A stretch of DNA of 64,000 nt from a bacterium (GCA_004563405.1 SFTH01000003.1:78336-142335), one strand, 5' to 3'. Counted from the stretch's first letter, positions 26,121 to 34,629 are shown. A program made the numbers and translations. Notes: generated from the sequence alone by a model not told the origin.

Positions 26121-26169
26121 GACGCGCAGGGGAGATGTGCGTCCGGCATGCTTTACGTCTTTTTGGGTT

Positions 26170-26193
26170 GCGGCGTTCATACGCCGCTTTTTT
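26170..26193 (+). terminator. Rho-independent terminator of the spoIIA operon
   Basis: GCGGCGT, loop TCAT, ACGCCGC, then TTTTTT. Confidence 0.92.
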
Positions 26194-26274
26194 CATATTT
26201 CCATTGGGATTGCGCCTTTGATTCCGTTCGGGTTTTGCGGATTTTTACGGCGTCGCTCTGTGAGATTTATACAC

Positions 26275-26304
26275 TTGACATGATTTTGTCATTCGTCGTA
26301 TAAT
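26275..26304 (+). promoter_or_regulatory. Sigma-A promoter of the aminotransferase gene
   Basis: Perfect TTGACA (26275-26280), 18-base spacer, perfect TATAAT (26299-26304). Confidence 0.8.
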
Positions 26305-26333
26305 AAAAGGAGTGGAAATACGGGAGGCGCACG

Positions 26334-27518
26334 ATGGACAGCTTTTATCGCGAGTATCTGGACGCGGCGATGGATCGCAGCGGCACCAATTGTGAGAAGT
26401 GGGATCGCTGCGGGGAGCACTTTGGCCGGGATGGCCTGATCCCCATGTGGGTGGCGGACATGGATTTTCCCACCGTCCCCGCCGTGGTGGACGCGCTGGT
26501 GGCGCGGGCGAAGCATCCGATTTACGGCTACACGGAGAACGGTGCGGAGGAGAAGCAGGCGGAGATCGGCTGGCTGCGCCGCCGCTACGGCCTGGAGGTC
26601 GATCCGGAGTGGATCCTCTACAGTCCGGGCGTGGTGGACAGCATCTTCTTCTGCGTGCGCGCGCTCACGCAGCCGGGAGACCGCGTGCTGATTCAGCCGC
26701 CGGTCTACGGTCCCTTCTATCGCGCGGTGGAGCTCTTTGAGCGCACGCTGGTGGAAAACCCCCTGCGGCATACGGACGCGGGCTGGGAGATGGATTTCGA
26801 AGATCTGGAGCGGAAGCTGGCCGCAGGCGTGAAGCTGGTGATCCTCTGCAATCCCCACAACCCGGTGGGCCGCGTTTGGACGCGGGACGAATTGCAGCGG
26901 GTGGTGGACGTGGCCAACCACTATGGCGCGATCGTCGTCTGCGACGAGATCCACGCGGACTTCAACCTGAGCGGTTCGAAGCACACGCGCATCCTGAGCC
27001 TTGAAAACTCCGACCGCTGCGTGATGCTCACCTCGGCCACCAAGTCCTTCAACCTGGCGGGTCTGCGCCAGTCCTCCGTCATCATCCGGGACGCGGAGCT
27101 GCGCGCGCAGGTGCGCGCGGAGATCGGGCGCAGCCACGCGGATACGCCGAACATCTTCGGCGCGATCGCCCAGACGGCGGCCTACAACTCCGGCGACGCA
27201 TGGATGGACGCGGTGGTGGAGTATGTGCGGGAGAACCGGGACTTCGCGGTGGAGTTCATTCGCGCGCGCATCCCTGAAATTTCCTGCGCACCCCAGGACG
27301 GCACCTATCTGATGTGGCTGGACTGCCGGGGTGCAGGCGTCTCCCACGAGGCGTTTTTCCGCGCGCTGGTGGAGGAGGCGGGCGTTGCCCTCAACAGCGG
27401 GCTGGACTACGGCGAGGCCGGTCGCGGCTTCTTCCGCTTCAATCTGGCCACCCAGCGCAGCCGCGTGGAGGAGGCGCTGGTCAATATCGAAAGAATGGTA
27501 CGGGGTATGCATCGGTGA
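26334..27518 (+). CDS. PLP-dependent aminotransferase of the MalY/PatB cystathionine beta-lyase family
   Basis: A 394-residue fold-type I PLP enzyme. It has the MalY/PatB signature MWVADMDFPTVP near residue 37, YGYTENG, the PLP region NPHNPVGRVW, DEIHADF and the Schiff-base lysine in SATKSFNLAG (near residue 237). Members split cystathionine or cysteine to pyruvate, ammonia and a thiol. GGGAGG precedes the ATG. Its stop overlaps the GTG of the exonuclease gene, so the two are co-translated. Confidence 0.9.
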   Translation: MDSFYREYLDAAMDRSGTNCEKWDRCGEHFGRDGLIPMWVADMDFPTVPAVVDALVARAKHPIYGYTENGAEEKQAEIGWLRRRYGLEVDPEWILYSPGVVDSIFFCVRALTQPGDRVLIQPPVYGPFYRAVELFERTLVENPLRHTDAGWEMDFEDLERKLAAGVKLVILCNPHNPVGRVWTRDELQRVVDVANHYGAIVVCDEIHADFNLSGSKHTRILSLENSDRCVMLTSATKSFNLAGLRQSSVIIRDAELRAQVRAEIGRSHADTPNIFGAIAQTAAYNSGDAWMDAVVEYVRENRDFAVEFIRARIPEISCAPQDGTYLMWLDCRGAGVSHEAFFRALVEEAGVALNSGLDYGEAGRGFFRFNLATQRSRVEEALVNIERMVRGMHR

Positions 27519-28114
27519 TCAATTTCAAGAAACTGTTTCAAAAACCGGATAAGTGGATTGCCGTGGACGTGGAACTGGACGGCAATCATCCCAGCCGAAT
27601 CATTCAGCTGTCCTATCTCGTGATTCAGGGGCGGCGGGTGCGCGGCAAGAACTTCTACTTTGCGGCCAAGAGCATCAACCGCTACGCCCGCAAGGTTCAC
27701 GGCCTGGGCGTGTATCAGCTCAAAAAGCTCTCCGGCGGCGACGTGTTCGCCTATCACGCCGACGAGATCTATCGGGATTTTCAGGATTGCAAGCTGGTGA
27801 TCGGCCATGACGTGGGCGGCGACCTGAGATACATCCGCAGCGAATTCAGCCGCATCGGCGTGAAGTTTCCGGATTATCCCATCTTCTGCACGCTGCGCCA
27901 CTACACCGAGGAGGCGCACATTCCCCTCAAGCAGAATCCGAAGGTGCTCAAGCCCCCGAAGCTGGAGGAGCTCTGCCAGCACTTCGGCCTCTCCCAGGAA
28001 TTCATCGCCGCGAAATGCCAGAAGTGGTACGGCGGCGGCGACCATGCCCACGACGCGAGATACGACGCTGCGGCCGCCTATCTCTGCATGCTGGTGGGAG
28101 AAAAGATGGCCTGA
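27515..28114 (+). CDS. DEDD-family 3'-5' exonuclease
   Basis: A 199-residue exonuclease of the DNA polymerase III epsilon/RNase T type. Asp18 and Glu20 (VDVELDG, the Exo I motif), Asp in IGHDVGGDL (Exo II) and HDARYDAAAAY (Exo III, DEDDh-like) give the metal ligands. The GTG at 27515 forms a GTGA overlap with the preceding stop. Likely roles are RNA trimming or DNA repair; the domain alone does not decide. Confidence 0.82.
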   Translation: MINFKKLFQKPDKWIAVDVELDGNHPSRIIQLSYLVIQGRRVRGKNFYFAAKSINRYARKVHGLGVYQLKKLSGGDVFAYHADEIYRDFQDCKLVIGHDVGGDLRYIRSEFSRIGVKFPDYPIFCTLRHYTEEAHIPLKQNPKVLKPPKLEELCQHFGLSQEFIAAKCQKWYGGGDHAHDARYDAAAAYLCMLVGEKMA

Positions 28115-28150
28115 AAAGGTACAATTCAATGACATCGACGGTCAATTCAT

Positions 28151-28177
28151 AGCACAGAAGCAATTCTGTGCTATAAT
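28151..28177 (+). promoter_or_regulatory. Promoter with overlapping inverted repeat, foldase gene
   Basis: Extended -10 TGCTATAAT (28169-28177). A 9-base perfect inverted repeat AGCACAGAA/TTCTGTGCT (28151-28159, 28164-28172) overlaps its upstream edge, a good operator position. Confidence 0.5.
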
Positions 28178-28203
28178 TGTTGTACCACTATGGAGGTGAA
28201 GCA

Positions 28204-29454
28204 ATGAAAACGAAGCGTTTGACGGCTCTGTGTCTGGCGCTGGCCGTGCTGTGCGCCGGCCTGGGCGTCTGGGCGGTGACCGGGCAGGTACGCGTCTCCA
28301 GATTGAGCGCACAGGTGCGCGCGCTGGAGGCCGCGCAGGAGGACGGCGCGATGTACGCGGCCGCTTCCGTGGAGAACCCGGACGCAATTGCCGCCGAATT
28401 TGACGGCGGCGTGGTGACGGCGGCGGAGGCCGCTGCGGAATACGCCACCATTTCGGCCTACTATCAGATGCTGGGCGTCTCCGAGGCGGATTACGCCGAG
28501 ACCGCCAAGCTAACCGTGCTGGACGGCCTGGTGGAGGGCAAGGTTCTGGAGATGAAGGCGCGGGAGGCAGGCGTGTACGAGCTCAGCGACGGCCAGCGCG
28601 CGGAGCTGGAGAGCCGGGTGCAGCAGGAGTATGAGGACACCCTGCGCTACTACATGGAGTTCCGCTTTGACGACAGCAAGAGCGAGGAAGAGGTGCGCGC
28701 GGAGACCGTGGCGTATCTCGAAGCCAACGGCTACTCCTATGAGAGCATGCTGGAGGAGGCGGAAAAGAGCGCCTGGCAGGACCGGCTGTTCGACTATGTG
28801 ACCCGGGACATGGAGATCTCCGACGAACAGATGCGCGAATTCTACCAGAGTCAGGTGGAGAGCGCGGAGCTGACCTATACGGCGGACTTTGCCGAATACG
28901 AGATGGACGCGGAAGCCGGACGCACGCTGGTGTGGAACCCGGAGGGCGTTCGCAGGATCGACACGATCCTGATCTCCTTCAGCGACGATCAGAGCGTGGA
29001 ATATCTGACCCTTCAGGCGGCGCTGGAGAGCGGCGACAGCGCGAAGCTGAGCGAGCTGGACGCGCTGTATGCGGCGCTGGAGCCCCGCGCGCAGCAGGCG
29101 CTCGACCGCCTGAACGCGGGCGAGGATTTCGCGACCCTCGCCGGAGAGTACGGTACGGTGAGCGTCAACGGAAGCTATGTGTCCGATCGCAGCACGCTCT
29201 GTGGCGATGACTTCCGCAGCGCGGCGATGGCGCTGGAGAGCGTGGGCGACGTGAGCGGCCTGGTGCGCACCGACGGCGGACTGTGCATCCTTCGCTACGC
29301 GGCGGATGTGCCCGCCGGTGCGGTAGCCTATGAGGATGTGCGCGACGAGCTGCGCGCCACCTACGAGGAGGAACTCAAGACCAGCCAGTACAACGCGACC
29401 GTCGTTGCCTGGATCGAGGAAGCCAATCCACGGTATCACACCGACGTTTTCTGA
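28204..29454 (+). CDS. Membrane-anchored foldase, SurA/PpiC-like (peptidyl-prolyl isomerase fold)
   Basis: A 416-residue exported protein with one N-terminal helix (residues 4-27) and no lipobox. Residues about 60-220 look like a SurA-N chaperone domain (helical, VTAAEAAAEYATISAYY, LVEGKVLEMKAREAGV). Residues about 235-390 resemble a parvulin rotamase core (RRIDTILISF, LNAGEDFATLAGEYG, SGLVRTDGGLCILRYA). It should fold secreted proteins outside the membrane, like PrsA. GGAGG precedes the ATG at 28204. Catalytic residues of the rotamase are uncertain. Confidence 0.78.
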   Translation: MKTKRLTALCLALAVLCAGLGVWAVTGQVRVSRLSAQVRALEAAQEDGAMYAAASVENPDAIAAEFDGGVVTAAEAAAEYATISAYYQMLGVSEADYAETAKLTVLDGLVEGKVLEMKAREAGVYELSDGQRAELESRVQQEYEDTLRYYMEFRFDDSKSEEEVRAETVAYLEANGYSYESMLEEAEKSAWQDRLFDYVTRDMEISDEQMREFYQSQVESAELTYTADFAEYEMDAEAGRTLVWNPEGVRRIDTILISFSDDQSVEYLTLQAALESGDSAKLSELDALYAALEPRAQQALDRLNAGEDFATLAGEYGTVSVNGSYVSDRSTLCGDDFRSAAMALESVGDVSGLVRTDGGLCILRYAADVPAGAVAYEDVRDELRATYEEELKTSQYNATVVAWIEEANPRYHTDVF

Positions 29455-29572
29455 CCGCCGCGTCCGCGACGGCGGGCGTGCCTTTGAAAATGTGCGGCAG
29501 GAGAGTCGGGGGCTGGAGGAAGGGAGACCGAATTCAAATGGCAGGTTAGCCCCCTGTAAAGCCCGCAAATAC

Positions 29573-29604
29573 AAAAACTCCAACCCGAGGCGGTTGGAGT
29601 TTTT
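29573..29604. terminator. Bidirectional terminator
   Basis: A 13-base perfect stem AAAAACTCCAACC/GGTTGGAGTTTTT with a short loop, flanked by A and T runs, between the convergent foldase and rbsD genes. Confidence 0.87.
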
Positions 29605-29646
29605 GCTTGCCGCTGACTTCCTCCGAAGGGACGCGCAGGCGCTTCT

Positions 29647-30048
29647 TCAGTAGGTGCAGCCGGACTGGAGGATGATGTTCGGTGCGTGCAGGCCGTACTG
29701 ACCGGTGCGGATGACCGCCTTTACATGCTTCATCTCCTCGTCAAATTCGCTGTGGGGAATGTAGGTCACCTTTGCCGCACTGGGCCAGCGCTCGGCGTAG
29801 GCGGCGTCCATTTCCGACGCTCACTCCTTGATTTCGGAGGCGAGAATCACGCCCTCCACAGCCATCTCGTCCAGAATTCCATCCAGCACCTGGAGAATGG
29901 TGGGAATGTTGGGCAGGAAGGCGAGATCGACGGTCTCGATGCCTGCAGGAATGTTGTACCCTGCATCCACGATGGCATAGCGGTCGCGATGTCCGATCCG
30001 GGCCAGAACCGAGCGAAGCTGCGCGTTGAGAATACCTCTCTTGAGCAT
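29647..30048 (-). pseudogene. rbsD: D-ribose pyranase interrupted by an in-frame UGA
   Basis: Full-length RbsD (134 codons) interconverting ribose pyranose and furanose. The first part (MLKRGILNAQLRSVL, His20 in RIGHRD, DAGYNIP, EIKE) stops at a TGA (29823-29821) after codon 75. The same frame then continues ASEMDAAYAERWP to VKAVIRTGQYGLHAPNII and a final TGA, matching the C-terminal half. There is no frameshift. AAGGAG lies directly before the internal stop and an ATG lies 12 bases after that motif, so re-initiation could yield two pieces. AAGGAGGG precedes the first ATG. Sequencing error, decay, split protein and recoding all remain possible. Confidence 0.82.
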
Positions 30049-30082
30049 GGGAATCCCTCCTTGTAAAAAACTGGCTGAAATC

Positions 30083-30111
30083 ATTGTAAGCCCGCCGGGA
30101 CGGGAAGGCAA
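30083..30111 (-). promoter_or_regulatory. Promoter of rbsD
   Basis: TTGCCT (30111-30106), 17-base spacer, TACAAT (30088-30083). Confidence 0.5.
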
Positions 30112-30152
30112 GCTCTCAGTCAGCGCAGGAGGATCTTTGCGTGCAGATGCGC

Positions 30153-31664
30153 CTAATCCAGCCAGTCGATGGTCTGTTTCACATAGTTGCCGATGTTGAA
30201 GACCCAGTCGGTGAGAAATTTCTCCCAGTGGCCGCCGCTGGCTGCGTCGAGGGCGTCGACCAGATCCATCTCCGTGAGCACCGCGCCGTCGCTGCCCATC
30301 TCGTAGAAGCGCCTCAGTCCGGCGATCAGATCTTCCCGGCCCATGGCGGTGCGCAGCTCATGAAAGACCGCCGCGCCGCGGTCCTTCACGACGATTTCGT
30401 ATTCCTTTGCGGTGAACAGCGATGCGTCGCTGGTGACGGTCAGCCCGCCGGGAATGGTCATTTGCAGCGCGTCCACGACGCCTGCGTTCAGCGCGGCGAG
30501 ATAGGCGTCGTGCTCCGCGTCCTCCTCCAGCAAAAGATAGCTCAGGTATTCGCAGATGGAATCCGAGAGCCAGGCGTCCGAGACGGGCCGGGCGCTGGCA
30601 CACAGGCCGAAGTACTGCTGGGCGACGAAGAAGCGGATCGTCTGCGCCAGCGCGTCTCCGTCGCCGCGCAGCACATCCTCCGGCAGCCACAGGCAGGCCG
30701 TCTGGCTCAGCGCGCCGGGCGCATATCCGGCCTGAACGATGTCCAGCTGCCGGAAGGGCAGCGGCCCGAACATGGATTCGCAGTCGTCGACCGCCTGCAC
30801 GGCGACGGACAGCGCCTTGTCCGCCGCGCCGCGCACGTTAGTGAGCGCGCGGAGCTGCGCGCCGGATTCCGTTTCGGCGCGGTATTCCCGGAAGCGCTTG
30901 CCGAAGCAGAGGGAGAAATCGAACGCGTTCTCCGCGCGCACGGTCCACAGCAGCGTGTGTTCGCCCTGGACGGCGCTCTCCTCCGCTCCGGTTCCCGCCA
31001 ACAGGTACACATCCGGCAGGGCGATCTGCGCCTCAAAGTCCATGGCGGGGCTGTCCACATAGCGGGTGTAGCTCTGAGCGGCATTGAGGATGAATTCTCC
31101 GCCTTCATCCAGGGAGGCTGGGGAGAAGTAGAAGCCGCTCAGCCGCCAGGCGGTGTCCGAGAGGCCGAGGAAGGCCGCGTTTTCCGTGAGGAGAAGGTAG
31201 TATTCAAAATCAAAGGCGCAGCTTTCCCCCGGCGCGAGCGCGCAGGCCACTCGGAGGTAGATTTCAGAATCGCCCTGGTAGCCCCAGTCCGCCGTTACGC
31301 CGTCAGCCCTCACGTTGATCAGATCCGCGCCGCCCGGAAGGTAGCCCGCCGGAAACGCCTGCAGGAGCGCATCTTCCTCGTAGGGCAGCGCGCTCTGCCG
31401 GCGCAGAAGGTTTGCGGGCATGTAAAAGACCACCCGGTCCAGGGAGAAATCCGAGTCGTTTGTATACACAAGGCGCTGCGATATACGCAGCGCTTGTTCG
31501 TCTTCCAGATATTCCATTGTAAGGGTGCAGCGGTTGCGCTCCGCCGCAATGGCCTCCTCAGCGTAGGCGAGGCTGATGACCGCCGAGATGATGGCGCTGA
31601 AAGCCATTAGCGCGACCAGCACAATGGCAATCAGGCGGACCATGCGTCTTTGCTGTTTGTTCAT
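30153..31664 (-). CDS. M1-peptidase-like membrane protein lacking zinc ligands
   Basis: A 503-residue protein with an N-terminal membrane helix (residues 8-35). The outside part resembles the beta-sandwich plus gluzincin domain of M1 aminopeptidases. The normal HExxH-18-E zinc site is replaced: FFVAQQYFG stands at the HExxH place (near residue 344) and, exactly 18 residues after the second ligand position, Asp in WLSDS replaces Glu. The fold may be kept while the peptidase activity is lost. The C terminus reads GHWEKFLTDWVFN, also M1-like. GAGGGAG precedes the ATG. It lies 14 bases downstream of a signal peptidase gene. Confidence 0.72.
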   Translation of the reverse strand: MNKQQRRMVRLIAIVLVALMAFSAIISAVISLAYAEEAIAAERNRCTLTMEYLEDEQALRISQRLVYTNDSDFSLDRVVFYMPANLLRRQSALPYEEDALLQAFPAGYLPGGADLINVRADGVTADWGYQGDSEIYLRVACALAPGESCAFDFEYYLLLTENAAFLGLSDTAWRLSGFYFSPASLDEGGEFILNAAQSYTRYVDSPAMDFEAQIALPDVYLLAGTGAEESAVQGEHTLLWTVRAENAFDFSLCFGKRFREYRAETESGAQLRALTNVRGAADKALSVAVQAVDDCESMFGPLPFRQLDIVQAGYAPGALSQTACLWLPEDVLRGDGDALAQTIRFFVAQQYFGLCASARPVSDAWLSDSICEYLSYLLLEEDAEHDAYLAALNAGVVDALQMTIPGGLTVTSDASLFTAKEYEIVVKDRGAAVFHELRTAMGREDLIAGLRRFYEMGSDGAVLTEMDLVDALDAASGGHWEKFLTDWVFNIGNYVKQTIDWLD

Positions 31665-31678
31665 AGGCGCTCCCTCTC

Positions 31679-32395
31679 TCAGTCGACGGCCCGGATTTCG
31701 CTCAGCGGCCAGATGACCTGGCGCACGCGGCCCACGAGCATGTCGCTGGTGATGGGGCCGACGTCCCGGCTGGGGTCAGTGTCGTTCCAGTCGCGGGAGT
31801 CGTGGCTGTTGTAGCGGTTGTCGCCCACGACGAAGTATTCGTCTTCGCCCAGGGTGTAGGGGGCATAATCATCGGAAGAGCCGCCCAGGAAGTACAGCGC
31901 GTAGCGCTCGTCCAGCATTTCATCCACGACGTGCACTTCACCGTTTTCGTCCGCTTCCTCATAGACCACATGGGTCACGCCGTTCTCGCGGTACACCTGA
32001 TCGCCCGGAACGGCCACGGCGCGCTTGACGAAGTTCGTGCGGCCGCGGTTGGGATAGTGGCAGATGACCACGTCGCCGCGGTCGACGCCACCCTGCAGGC
32101 GCACATCGAGCACCGATACGAACAGGCGCTCGCCGTCCAGCAGGGTCGTGTTCATGGAATCGCCGTCCACGCGGATGATCTGGAACAGGAAGGTGCGAAT
32201 CACGAAGACCACCAACAGGGCCACGGCAATGGAGACGATCCATTCGCGGGCCTCCTTCTTCCAGTCCTTCTTCGGTTTTTCGGCGCCGCCCTGAACCGCC
32301 TGGCGGAGGGCCTCCGCAGCCGCGCTGTCCTCGGCTGCGACCGGTTCGGCAGGATTGGAATTCTGTTCGGGATTCAGGTTCTTGTTTTCCTCCAT
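31679..32395 (-). CDS. lepB: Signal peptidase I, long form
   Basis: A 238-residue membrane serine protease that removes Sec signal peptides. A charged cytosolic tail (residues 1-50) precedes one helix (52-70). Ser80 lies in GDSM and Lys124 in FVKRAVAVPGD form the Ser/Lys dyad; GDNRYNSHDSR is the C-terminal box. An acidic insertion (about residues 140-165) is longer than in the neighbouring copy. The ATG at 32395 has a weak GAGGT. Second of two tandem copies. Confidence 0.93.
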   Translation of the reverse strand: MEENKNLNPEQNSNPAEPVAAEDSAAAEALRQAVQGGAEKPKKDWKKEAREWIVSIAVALLVVFVIRTFLFQIIRVDGDSMNTTLLDGERLFVSVLDVRLQGGVDRGDVVICHYPNRGRTNFVKRAVAVPGDQVYRENGVTHVVYEEADENGEVHVVDEMLDERYALYFLGGSSDDYAPYTLGEDEYFVVGDNRYNSHDSRDWNDTDPSRDVGPITSDMLVGRVRQVIWPLSEIRAVD

Positions 32396-32423
32396 GACTG
32401 CGTACCTCGATTCTGTTTTATGA

Positions 32424-32930
32424 TCACTTGATTTTCCGAAGGGGCCAGAGCACAAACCGCGCGCGGCCCAAAAAGTTTTCCCGGCGGAGGAAACCCATCT
32501 CCGCCGCGCGGCTGTCGTAGCTCTCCGCCCGGTTGTCGCCCAGCACCAGATATTCGTCTTCGCCCAGCTCCGCGCGGTAGTCCTCCGCGGGGCCGGTGGC
32601 GTAGGACTCGGACAGGGGAACGCCGTCGATCCAGGTTCGTCCCTCCCGGATTTCAACGGTCTCGCCGGGCAGGCCGATCACGCGCTTGATGTATACGCCG
32701 CTGCGCCCGGGAAAACTGCACTCCACCACGTCGCCCCGCTGCGGCGCGCGTCCGTTCCGATAGTCGAAGCGCGTCACGAGCACGAGGTCGCCGCTGCTCA
32801 GGCCGCTCTCCATGGATGTGCCCTCAATGCGCACCATATGAAAGACGAACAGATGCAGGCACAGGCAGAGCAGGGCAAAGCCCAGAAGCGCGCCCGCGAA
32901 CAGGATGTTCTTGCGCAGGCGGGCGCTCAT
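32424..32930 (-). CDS. lepB: Signal peptidase I, short form
   Basis: A 168-residue signal peptidase with Ser39 in GTSM, Lys82 in YIKRVIGLPGE and GDNRAESYDSR. It has a short N-terminal tail and one helix. The ATG overlaps the DUF951 stop as ATGA. Different length and inserts from the next gene suggest different substrates. Confidence 0.92.
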   Translation of the reverse strand: MSARLRKNILFAGALLGFALLCLCLHLFVFHMVRIEGTSMESGLSSGDLVLVTRFDYRNGRAPQRGDVVECSFPGRSGVYIKRVIGLPGETVEIREGRTWIDGVPLSESYATGPAEDYRAELGEDEYLVLGDNRAESYDSRAAEMGFLRRENFLGRARFVLWPLRKIK

Positions 32931-33124
32931 GTTCCATCTTCCGGGGCAGGCGCAACCAGCTTCTTGACCCGCTTTTCAAAGGTGGGGCGGTCGAGCATGA
33001 CGATGCGGCCGCACTTTTCGCAGCGCATCTTGATGTCTGCGCCCACGAAGGTGATGGTCCACAGGTCGCTCCCGCAGGGATGCGCCTTGCGCATTTTTAC
33101 CAGATCGCCCACATTGAGCAGCAT
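32927..33124 (-). CDS. DUF951 family protein
   Basis: A 65-residue protein with the DUF951 pattern: NVGDLVKMRKAHPCGS, WTITFVGADIKMRCEKCGR and IVMLDRPTFEKRVKK. CEKCG plus the earlier Cys may bind zinc. The ATG at 33124 follows GGGAGG; an in-frame ATG at 33151 overlaps the -10 box. Its function is unknown; it often sits near replication or translation genes. Here it leads the signal peptidase operon. Confidence 0.87.
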   Translation of the reverse strand: MLLNVGDLVKMRKAHPCGSDLWTITFVGADIKMRCEKCGRIVMLDRPTFEKRVKKLVAPAPEDGT

Positions 33125-33149
33125 GAAACCGCCTCCCGTTCTCTGACCC

Positions 33150-33155
33150 ATTATA
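33150..33155 (-). promoter_or_regulatory. -10 box of the DUF951-signal peptidase operon
   Basis: TATAAT (33155-33150) 26 bases before the ATG. No good -35 at normal distance (TTGATA is 20 bases upstream). Confidence 0.35.
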
Positions 33156-33210
33156 TTTCCCGATTGTTAAGCGTATATCAACTTGCGCGGGCCCGCGTGT
33201 TAAAAGCGCC

Positions 33211-34452
33211 TCAGTCCACGTCCAGCGCGTAGCAGAAGCTGCGCCCGGTGACGTCCGAAACGCACAGCGCCAGCTGGCCGGAATAGACCGGCGCGTCCAG
33301 CGCGTCGGGCAGCTCGGGCGCGCGGCGGGTGCGCGCGGCCTCGGCCATGGCGAGGTATTCCCCGCCGCGAATGTAGCCCACCGACCAGTTGTCCACGCCG
33401 TCCAGAGCGTCGAAGGCGCGGCCGCCCACACCCGGCTCCAGCGCAAAGTGCTCCAGAGTCACATGGTAGAAGCCCACGCCCGGCGAGACGGAGGCCTCGC
33501 AGGCGGGTTCGCCCTCAAATGCGGGGTATTCCAGCGCGTACTGCGCGCCCCGGAGCCTGCGGCGCGCGATGTTCAGCGTCAGGGGACAGCGGTCGATGCC
33601 GATGAAGTTCCGTCCGCAGCGCTTTGCCGCCTCCAGGGTGGTGGAGCTGCCGCAGAAGGGATCGAGCACCGTTTCGCCCGCACGGGAGCCGCACTTGACG
33701 ATGCGCTCCAGCAGGGACAGGGGCTTCTGCGTGTCGTAGCCCGTGCGCTCGGGATCCCGCTGCTGCAGGTGGGACAGGTCGTTCCACACGTCCGTGGGAG
33801 CGACGGGATCGTCGTCGTAATAGGTGTAGACACGCCCGTTGGCGCGAATGGAGCGGTAGACGCGGCCGTCGGGGTCCACATGCCGGCGCATGTGGTTGCT
33901 GCGAGGCTCGGTGGGCGGAGCCATGACCTCCTCCACGTTGAAATCGTACTGGGCGGATTTGCGGTAGAAGAGAATCACGTCGTGCTTGCGGCTGAAGTGG
34001 CGCAGGGAGCGCCCGCCGGACTGGTAGACCCAGATGATTTCGTTGAGGAAATTCTCCTCGCCGAAGATCTCGTCCATCATCAGGCGCAGATGGGGATGCG
34101 TGCGGTAGTCGATGTGCAGAAAGAGCATGCCATCGCTGCGAAGGAGGGCGTGGCAGCGCGTGAGCACGCCGCGCATCATCTCCAGAAACGCGTCGCGGCT
34201 CAAGCTGTCCGTGAAGGTGTCCAGCTCCAGGGAGCCCCGGCCGTTCTTCCAGTCCTCCGCGCCCACGCGCACGCGCATGACGAAGCGCTCGCCCGTCAGA
34301 AAGGGCGGATCGAGGTAGACGAGCTTGATCTTTCCGGCATATTCGTCCATCAGCGCGTCCAGCCCTGCGAACACGTCCGCCAGAAGGAGGCGTCCCTGAA
34401 CCCCGCTACCCTCGTGCAGCTCCCGTGTGACGTTGATCCTCGTCGGCTTCAT
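33211..34452 (-). CDS. Solitary DNA (N4-cytosine or N6-adenine) methyltransferase
   Basis: A 413-residue AdoMet-dependent enzyme of the beta class: motif IV DPPF (about residue 48) precedes motif I DPFCGSSTT (about residue 268), with the target-recognition part between. Motif I has Ser where GSGT is usual. The C-terminal 110 residues form an extra domain I do not recognise. The ATG at 34452 is seven bases after GGAGG; ATG 34458 is too close. No restriction endonuclease or specificity gene is adjacent, so this is an orphan or regulatory methyltransferase. Confidence 0.85.
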   Translation of the reverse strand: MKPTRINVTRELHEGSGVQGRLLLADVFAGLDALMDEYAGKIKLVYLDPPFLTGERFVMRVRVGAEDWKNGRGSLELDTFTDSLSRDAFLEMMRGVLTRCHALLRSDGMLFLHIDYRTHPHLRLMMDEIFGEENFLNEIIWVYQSGGRSLRHFSRKHDVILFYRKSAQYDFNVEEVMAPPTEPRSNHMRRHVDPDGRVYRSIRANGRVYTYYDDDPVAPTDVWNDLSHLQQRDPERTGYDTQKPLSLLERIVKCGSRAGETVLDPFCGSSTTLEAAKRCGRNFIGIDRCPLTLNIARRRLRGAQYALEYPAFEGEPACEASVSPGVGFYHVTLEHFALEPGVGGRAFDALDGVDNWSVGYIRGGEYLAMAEAARTRRAPELPDALDAPVYSGQLALCVSDVTGRSFCYALDVD

Positions 34453-34520
34453 CCACATTCCTCCGAAATCCAGTCTGTGCTTATCGTTCTAATTATAGCA
34501 TCCTTTGGGAAGGGCCGCAA

Positions 34521-34629
34521 GGGCGATTTGCGCGCCCGCGCGCGAAGGTGTCGCACCGCGCCCGCTATCAGCATGGGGATAGCCAGGGCAATTAGCGCGC
34601 CTGCGCGCGAAAGTGTCTGCACCTGCGCC
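34521..34629. repeat. Imperfect direct repeat pair
   Basis: A copy of about 42 bases at 34521-34562 (GGGCGATTTGCGCGCCCGCG...) and one at 34586-34629 (GGGCAATTAGCGCGCCTGCG...), both containing CGCGCGAA(G/A)GTGTC. They lie in a noncoding stretch. Confidence 0.6.

Noticed and set aside
29821..29823. Selenocysteine at the UGA of rbsD
   Set aside because: RbsD has no catalytic cysteine there, and the small hairpin starts too close to the UGA for a bacterial SECIS. Not fully excluded, but unlikely.
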